From assembly GCA_013151315.1 (NCBI GenBank), contig JAADIN010000267.1, positions 1 to 18,221 of the forward strand: 18,221 bases of DNA, in the 5' to 3' direction. The stretch's first letter is position 1. Every line of letters starts with the position of its first letter. A model generated the notes under the pieces. It was not told where the DNA came from, did no database searches, and saw only the letters and a program-made list of their open reading frames with translations. Source of the stretch: Planctomycetota bacterium. Its GTDB lineage: Bacteria; Planctomycetota; Planctomycetia; Pirellulales; Lacipirellulaceae. Of the stretch, positions 13,314-18,221 are shown piece after piece. The translations under genes were made by a program, and so were the position numbers.

Positions 13314-13673
13314 GTGACGGCCCTCTCCGAGTCGTGTTTGCAGATGACAACACGACTCGGAGAGGCGTGCTACTCTTCGTGAAAATCTCCGCTATCCAGC
13401 AACATTTTGGCCCTCAGTAAAATCTACCGAACCCCACAAATCGAGGCCTTTGTTTCCCCACGCCCTGGACAAAAACCACGAATTTTGACACAAAACATGG
13501 GACCCCCACAAACGGGACAAAAACCCAAGTGAGGGGGGCCGGAGGGAAGTATTCCGAGCGAGTGCTTTGGAATGGCGGTTATACTGATGGGCTGTTTATC
13601 GCTAGCTACGGTTTTTACGTAGGAATTGGGCTAGCGACCATACGGCTTCCCCTAGAATGTAAGAAGCGATTTC
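13314..13673. other. Intergenic stretch: hairpin and short repeats, no gene
   Basis: This 360-base stretch begins with the strong hairpin listed separately. Further on, the word GGACAAAAACC occurs twice (about 13468 and 13523), and complementary CGCTAGC/GCTAGCG words flank 13600-13637. I see no protein resembling a known family. The promoter of the sulfotransferase gene should lie here. Confidence 0.45.
13322..13365 (+). terminator. Perfect 17-bp stem-loop after the small membrane protein gene
   Basis: CCTCTCCGAGTCGTGTT (13322-13338) and its exact complement (13349-13365) are separated by a 10-base loop. It begins 9 bases after the stop codon. There is no T tract after the stem, so it is not a classical intrinsic terminator; it could be a bidirectional transcript barrier, a structured RNA end, or a relic of a mobile element. 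Confidence 0.5.
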
Positions 13674-14822
13674 ATGAGCGTACTCTCCGAGCGACTTGCC
13701 GCGCCCCGTCGTCAACGGGTCGTCAAGAACCCGATTCCCTGGTACACGCCGCGCTTCTGGCACGGCATGAGGCTGTCGACTTGGCTGTCGGCGTTGGTTC
13801 GAAATCGTTTTGCGCTGTCCAAGCTGCCCACGTCGTTCAGCATTACCTTTTTTAGTCTTTTCAACAGCCTGTTTGCGGCCGCCGATCAAATGGTCTACGG
13901 CAGCCGGGTGGCGCGGGTTGAAATCGAGCAGCCGCCACTCTTTATTCTGGGCCATTGGCGCTCGGGCACGACGTTTCTTCATGAGCTTCTGATTCGCGAC
14001 CCCGAGCATACCTTTCCGACCACCTACCAGTGTTTTGTACCTCATCATTTTGTACTGACCGAACGGTGGATTACTCCCTGGACCGAAGGACTACTGCCGA
14101 ATCGACGCCCGATGGACAACATGGCAGCCGGTTGGCAGCGACCGCAAGAAGATGAATTCGCCTTGGGGATTTTGGGGGTGCCGACGCCCTATCTGTCGAT
14201 GATGTTTCCCAAACGTGGGCCGGTCTACCCCGAGTACCTCGACTTGCAGGACTTGTCTGACGCCGAGCGGCAACGCTGGCGAGATGAACTCGATAATTTT
14301 TTCCGGCGTCTCACGTATCGCAACCCCCGCCGGATTATCGTGAAATCCCCCCCCCACACGGCCCGTGTGCGTACGCTGCTCGAGATGTATCCCCATGCCA
14401 AGTTTGTTCATTTGGTGCGTGATCCTTACGATTTGTTTGTCTCGACGGTCAATTTGTGGAAATCGCTGAACGAAGTTCAGCGAATGCAAGGGCTCGGCGA
14501 TCAATCGTGGATCGAGGAGTACGTTTTGAGTACCCACGAGCGAATGTACGCAGCCTATGAGCAAGATCGAAATTTGCTTCGAGAAGATCAACTCTACGAA
14601 TTGCGTTACGAAGATCTGGTCGACAATCCTCACGACCGCGTGCGTGATCTCTACGCCAAGCTAGAGCTTGGCGACTTTTCGCGTGCCGAGCCGGCGATCG
14701 TCAAGCATCTGGCGGAGGTGAAAAACTATCGCCGTAACCACTACGAGTTGCCTGAGCAGAAACGGAGCGCGATAAGCGAGCGTTGGGCCGGTTATTTTGA
14801 GCGATATGGGTATGAGGGGTGA
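13674..14822 (+). CDS. Sulfotransferase family protein (PAPS-dependent)
   Basis: A 382-residue sulfotransferase. The PAPS 5'-phosphosulfate loop is GHWRSGTTFLHELL (93-106), and the 3'-phosphate motif is FVHLVRDPYDLFVSTVNLW (244-262), with Arg249 and Ser257 in the expected places; IIVKSPPHTARV (221-232) is the conserved strand and loop between them. Members transfer sulfate from PAPS to carbohydrates, lipids or proteins; the acceptor is unknown here. No signal peptide is evident, but a hydrophobic segment near 53-70 (SFSITFFSLFNSLFAAA) could associate with membrane. A run of nine C's at 14347-14355 lies in the KSPP codons and is prone to slippage. The start ATG at 13674 has only a weak AAGAAG upstream. 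Single-gene unit, convergent with the CBS gene. Confidence 0.9.
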   Translation: MSVLSERLAAPRRQRVVKNPIPWYTPRFWHGMRLSTWLSALVRNRFALSKLPTSFSITFFSLFNSLFAAADQMVYGSRVARVEIEQPPLFILGHWRSGTTFLHELLIRDPEHTFPTTYQCFVPHHFVLTERWITPWTEGLLPNRRPMDNMAAGWQRPQEDEFALGILGVPTPYLSMMFPKRGPVYPEYLDLQDLSDAERQRWRDELDNFFRRLTYRNPRRIIVKSPPHTARVRTLLEMYPHAKFVHLVRDPYDLFVSTVNLWKSLNEVQRMQGLGDQSWIEEYVLSTHERMYAAYEQDRNLLREDQLYELRYEDLVDNPHDRVRDLYAKLELGDFSRAEPAIVKHLAEVKNYRRNHYELPEQKRSAISERWAGYFERYGYEG

Positions 14823-14843
14823 GTTTTCGCGTGCTTTCTCGAT

Positions 14844-14874
14844 TTTCGCGGGTAACCACTTTCGCGGGCAACCA
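14844..14874. repeat. 15-bp direct repeat after the sulfotransferase gene
   Basis: TTTCGCGGG(T/C)AACCA occurs at 14844-14858 and 14860-14874, with 14 of 15 bases identical and a 16-bp period. It lies in the gap between two convergent genes. Confidence 0.7.
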
Positions 14875-14900
14875 TGTGCAAAATCGAACTTCGCTTTTTG

Positions 14901-15296
14901 CTACACCGCCGAGGTCTGTCTGCGGACCTCTCGAACGAAGCTAATCAAGTCGTGACGACTGAGCACTCCAACCAAACGTCCGTCTCGTACGATTGGGATA
15001 CGACGGATTGAATCGTTGCAGAAAATATTCGCCGCATCATCCAACGACGCCTCGACATCCAGGGAGTTGACTTCCTTGGTCATGTAGTCGCCAACAATAC
15101 TGGCTTCGATGTCGGCGTTATAGACAAGACCAATGATGTCGAATTCGGTGATCACGCCAAGTAGCAAACCCTCGTCGTCGACCACAGGCAAACCACTGAC
15201 ACGGTGATCGAGCAATAGCGAGATGGCTTGGTCGATTGTCGCATTGGGGCCCACGGCAAAAACACGCTCGGTCATGACATCTTTGATTTGGTTCAT
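14901..15296 (-). CDS. CBS domain-pair protein
   Basis: Encodes 131 residues from the ATG at 15296; the open frame continues to 15491 but the added residues are unlike the family. Two CBS domains fill the protein: the first from MNQIKDVMTERVFAVGPNATIDQAI through LPVVDDEGLLLGVITEFDII (about 1-56), and the second from VGDYMTKEVNSLDVEASLDDAANIF through IPIVRDGRLVGVLSRHDLI (about 67-120). Both keep the (V/I)T/S-x-x-D-(I/L)I motif (ITEFDII, LSRHDLI) where adenosyl ligands usually bind, so it is probably a small cytoplasmic energy-state or nucleotide sensor. Stand-alone CBS pairs generally regulate unknown partners. Divergent from the flavoprotein gene at 15517. Confidence 0.9.
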   Translation of the reverse strand: MNQIKDVMTERVFAVGPNATIDQAISLLLDHRVSGLPVVDDEGLLLGVITEFDIIGLVYNADIEASIVGDYMTKEVNSLDVEASLDDAANIFCNDSIRRIPIVRDGRLVGVLSRHDLISFVREVRRQTSAV

Positions 15297-15503
15297 AATA
15301 CGTAGCCTGCTCCAGCGAGGAAGTAATGGCACCAGGAGGGAAATCGGCGCACCCCTGAAACATACTGCGCAATACCACTCGGCGACGGAAAAACCGATTA
15401 GGCTCAAAAAACCCTGCTTTTCAAGCTCTTGTGCTCGCCTTTTTCTGGCGAAACGCTGAAATTGAAGTCGGGCCAACGCTGGCCAACTCAACCCGTTGAC
15501 GGT

Positions 15504-15507
15504 AGGA
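15504..15507 (+). promoter_or_regulatory. Ribosome binding site of the flavoprotein gene
   Basis: AGGA lies 9 bases before the ATG at 15517 and supports that start over the in-frame alternative seven codons upstream at 15496. Confidence 0.5.
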
Positions 15508-15516
15508 TCTCACGCC

Positions 15517-16752
15517 ATGAGCAAAGAGTTTGACGTCGTGGTAATCGGAGCAGGAGCGGCAGGATTGCTCGCTGCTGCACGCGCTGCTCAGCGTGGTCGC
15601 CGAGTCGTACTGCTGGAGAAAAACAACAAGCCGGGTGTGAAAATCCTCATGTCGGGTGGCACACGCTGCAATTTGACTCACGCGACCGATCGGCGGGGCA
15701 TCGTCGACGCTTTTGGTAGGCAAGGCCCTTTTCTTCACTCGGCACTCGCCGCACTGGGGCCCGACGAAGTGATCTCGCTGTTTGCCAGTGCGGGAGTTGC
15801 CACAAAGATCGAAGCGACCGGCAAAGTCTTTCCCGTCAGCAACCGGGCGGTCGACGTGCTCGAAGCACTCAGGCAAATTCTCAGCCAGAGCGGTACCGAG
15901 TTGCGGTTAGGCACTCCGGTTCGAAACCTAGTCGCCGACGAAAAAGGCTTTTGCGTACAAACCGACCGAACAGAGATTCTGGCGAAAGTAGTTATTCTCA
16001 CCACCGGCGGCAAGTCGTATCCCGGCTGCGGCACGACGGGTGATGGCTACATCTGGGCCAAACAGTTTGGCCACAAGATTGTGCCTCCCCGCCCTGCCCT
16101 GGTTCCCTTGCGAAGCGAGTGTCGTTGGGTGAACCAGTTGAGCGGCGTCACCTTACCAGATGTCCAAGTGCGAATCGTCGCTGGCGAATCAAAAAAACCG
16201 GCCGGCGAGCGGCGCGGCTCGTTTCTCTTCACCCACTTTGGTCTCTCGGGCCCGGCCGTGATGGATGTTAGCCGCGAGATCACGGCTCGCCCCGACGCAG
16301 ACGATTGGCGGGCCGTTTGCGATTTCCTGCCTGCTAGGCATCAAGAGGAAATCATTGTGCAGCTCGAGGACGCTGCACGTACTACCGGCAAAAGTCCGCT
16401 GGCAACCGTGGTGAGTCAGTGGTTGCCTCGGCGAATGGTCGAGGCGCTGCTCGCCGAAGCAAAGCTGAACGCGCGTTGTCCCGTAGCCGAACTTTCCAAA
16501 ACCAACCGTCACCGATTACTCGACGCCTTGAAGCGACAACCGATTCCCCTTGCCGGATCGCTCGGTTTCAAGAAGGCGGAAGTCACCGCCGGCGGAGTCG
16601 CGCTCCGGGAAATCGATTCAAGCACGATGCAAAGTAAGCTCGCACCGAACCTGTTTTTAGCGGGAGAGATTTTGGACCTCGACGGTCCTATCGGCGGCTA
16701 CAATTTCCAGGCCGCTTTCAGCACAGGCTGGCTCGCCGGGGAATCGGTCTAA
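15517..16752 (+). CDS. HI0933/BaiN-family NAD(P)/FAD-dependent oxidoreductase
   Basis: Encodes 411 residues from the ATG at 15517. The N-terminal FAD Rossmann motif is VVVIGAGAAGLLAA (7-20), with Glu34 (LLEKN) at the end of the second strand to bind the ribose. The family signature KILMSGGTRCNLTH follows at 42-55. A middle stretch GGKSYPGCGTTGDGY and the C-terminal GEILDLDGPIGGYNFQ close the FAD site, as in the HI0933/YhiN/BaiN group. The length (about 400) is typical. Members are soluble flavoproteins whose reactions are mostly unproven; BaiN reduces bile-acid intermediates in a gut clostridium, but that cannot be transferred here. It is a single gene, divergent from the CBS protein and convergent with the MoxR gene. 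Confidence 0.92.
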   Translation: MSKEFDVVVIGAGAAGLLAAARAAQRGRRVVLLEKNNKPGVKILMSGGTRCNLTHATDRRGIVDAFGRQGPFLHSALAALGPDEVISLFASAGVATKIEATGKVFPVSNRAVDVLEALRQILSQSGTELRLGTPVRNLVADEKGFCVQTDRTEILAKVVILTTGGKSYPGCGTTGDGYIWAKQFGHKIVPPRPALVPLRSECRWVNQLSGVTLPDVQVRIVAGESKKPAGERRGSFLFTHFGLSGPAVMDVSREITARPDADDWRAVCDFLPARHQEEIIVQLEDAARTTGKSPLATVVSQWLPRRMVEALLAEAKLNARCPVAELSKTNRHRLLDALKRQPIPLAGSLGFKKAEVTAGGVALREIDSSTMQSKLAPNLFLAGEILDLDGPIGGYNFQAAFSTGWLAGESV

Positions 16753-16796
16753 GGCAAATGTCAGAAAGTGCAAACCGTAAACAACAAGCTTTTATC

Positions 16797-16830
16797 TTTT
16801 CTTTTGCGTCTTGCGCATCTGCGTGAAATC
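16797..16830. repeat. Degenerate TTTGCGTC-type array between convergent genes
   Basis: Three TTTGCGTC/TTGCGCATC/TGCGTGAAAT-like words follow each other every 9-10 bases. It is short and imperfect, but matches in style the other degenerate arrays of this window. Confidence 0.45.
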
Positions 16831-16846
16831 ATTCTACCTGGGTTCG

Positions 16847-17860
<1,014 letters not shown>

Positions 17861-17942
17861 GACGCCCTTTTCTGTCTAAGGAACTCAAAGTGAAAAGTGA
17901 AAGTATTAGAAAAAACGTAAGACTTCAGCCAAAAGCAGTAAA

Positions 17943-18066
17943 TTAGCCACAGATGAACACAGATAGGAAAGGTTTTTTTGGTGAATTTTAAGGTTGAAAC
18001 CCTTGACGAAAAACTTCGGAATCTCTCCAGAAAAATCCGTGTTCATCTGTGTCTATCTGTGGCTAA
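17943..18066. repeat. Inverted array of CACAGAT-type words with 10-bp spacing
   Basis: TTAGCCACAGAT (17943-17954) is perfectly complementary to 18055-18066, and CACAGATGAACAC (17948-17960) to 18039-18051. CACAGAT-like words recur every 10 bases within each arm. About 80 bases of unrelated DNA separate the arms. Same family as the array at 9452-9547. Confidence 0.75.
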
Positions 18067-18133
18067 AGAAACCTTTTTGTGTTTTTTGTGGCTATTTTCA
18101 CTTTACTTGGCTGAGGGGTTACGAAAAAAAAGA

Positions 18134-18163
18134 CCCGCGAAACACGCGGAAATTCGCGAAAAA
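18134..18163. repeat. Three 10-bp CGCGAAA-type words
   Basis: CCGCGAAACA, CGCGGAAATT and CGCGAAAAAG follow directly, giving an exact 10-base period with degenerate words. It lies close to the CACAGAT array and may be part of the same composite element. Confidence 0.55.
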
Positions 18164-18221
18164 GGAATTCTTATCAACGATTTCTCTCGGTTGACTCCCA
18201 AAACAAGCCTGTCAAATGCTC

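Larger units (their letters stand above)
17861..18221. other. Repeat-rich intergenic stretch, no credible gene
   Basis: No real gene is seen. A 66-codon open frame (17994-18194) that reads SVFICVYLWL...CVFCGYF is simply translation of the CACAGAT-type repeats, which produce the same spurious peptide wherever they occur. The stretch should contain the MoxR promoter and holds the inverted array and the CGCGAAA array listed separately. Confidence 0.6.

Noticed and set aside
17994..18194. 66-codon open frame reading SVFICVYLWL
   Set aside because: It is translation of the CACAGAT-type repeat array, not a gene.

Overview
The window looks like a chromosome segment from a planctomycete, most likely of the Pirellulales type. 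The indications are: a formylmethanofuran dehydrogenase subunit B gene (tetrahydromethanopterin C1 pathway, which occurs in Planctomycetes), a cluster of secreted TPR proteins with ExbB and two ExbD proteins, a MoxR ATPase, a PAPS-dependent sulfotransferase, weak or absent Shine-Dalgarno sequences before many genes, and intergenic DNA rich in degenerate short repeats. This is inference from gene content; no taxonomic marker such as rRNA is present.

Layout. 1-729 (+): C-terminal part of fhcB, cut by the window edge. 815-2998 (-): a TIM-barrel sugar-phosphate isomerase/epimerase-like protein and a lactate-racemase-domain (DUF2088) protein. 2999-3776: a remnant zone with the tail of an IS3-family transposase (-) abutting a decayed Y1/REP-associated transposase (+). 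3777-6049 (-): two translationally coupled membrane-anchored proteins that share a homologous unit, one copy in one protein and two in the other. 6277-12617 (+): large secreted TPR protein, smaller secreted TPR protein, ExbB/TolQ-type channel protein, ExbD, ExbD. 12942-13313 (+): a small two-helix membrane protein of unknown function followed by a strong hairpin. 13674-14822 (+): sulfotransferase. 14901-15296 (-): CBS-pair protein. 15517-16752 (+): HI0933/BaiN-type flavoprotein. 16847-17860 (-): MoxR AAA+ ATPase. 17861-18221: repeat-rich DNA with no gene.

The central unit is the 6.3-kb exb cluster. ExbB and both ExbD proteins keep the residues expected for a proton-driven motor, but no TonB, TolA or TolR-plus-Pal partner is visible. 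The two exported TPR proteins are the obvious candidate periplasmic partners. The divergent two-gene operon (3777-6049) is the least recognised part of the window and may or may not work with it.

The second theme is short repeats: in-frame tandem duplications in coding DNA (fhcB and the large TPR gene), heptamer-type arrays placed between exbB/exbD and exbD/exbD, and inverted arrays of CACRGAT-type words spaced 10-11 bp at two sites. No CRISPR array, tRNA, rRNA or complete mobile element was found. The mobile-element content is limited to two transposase fragments.
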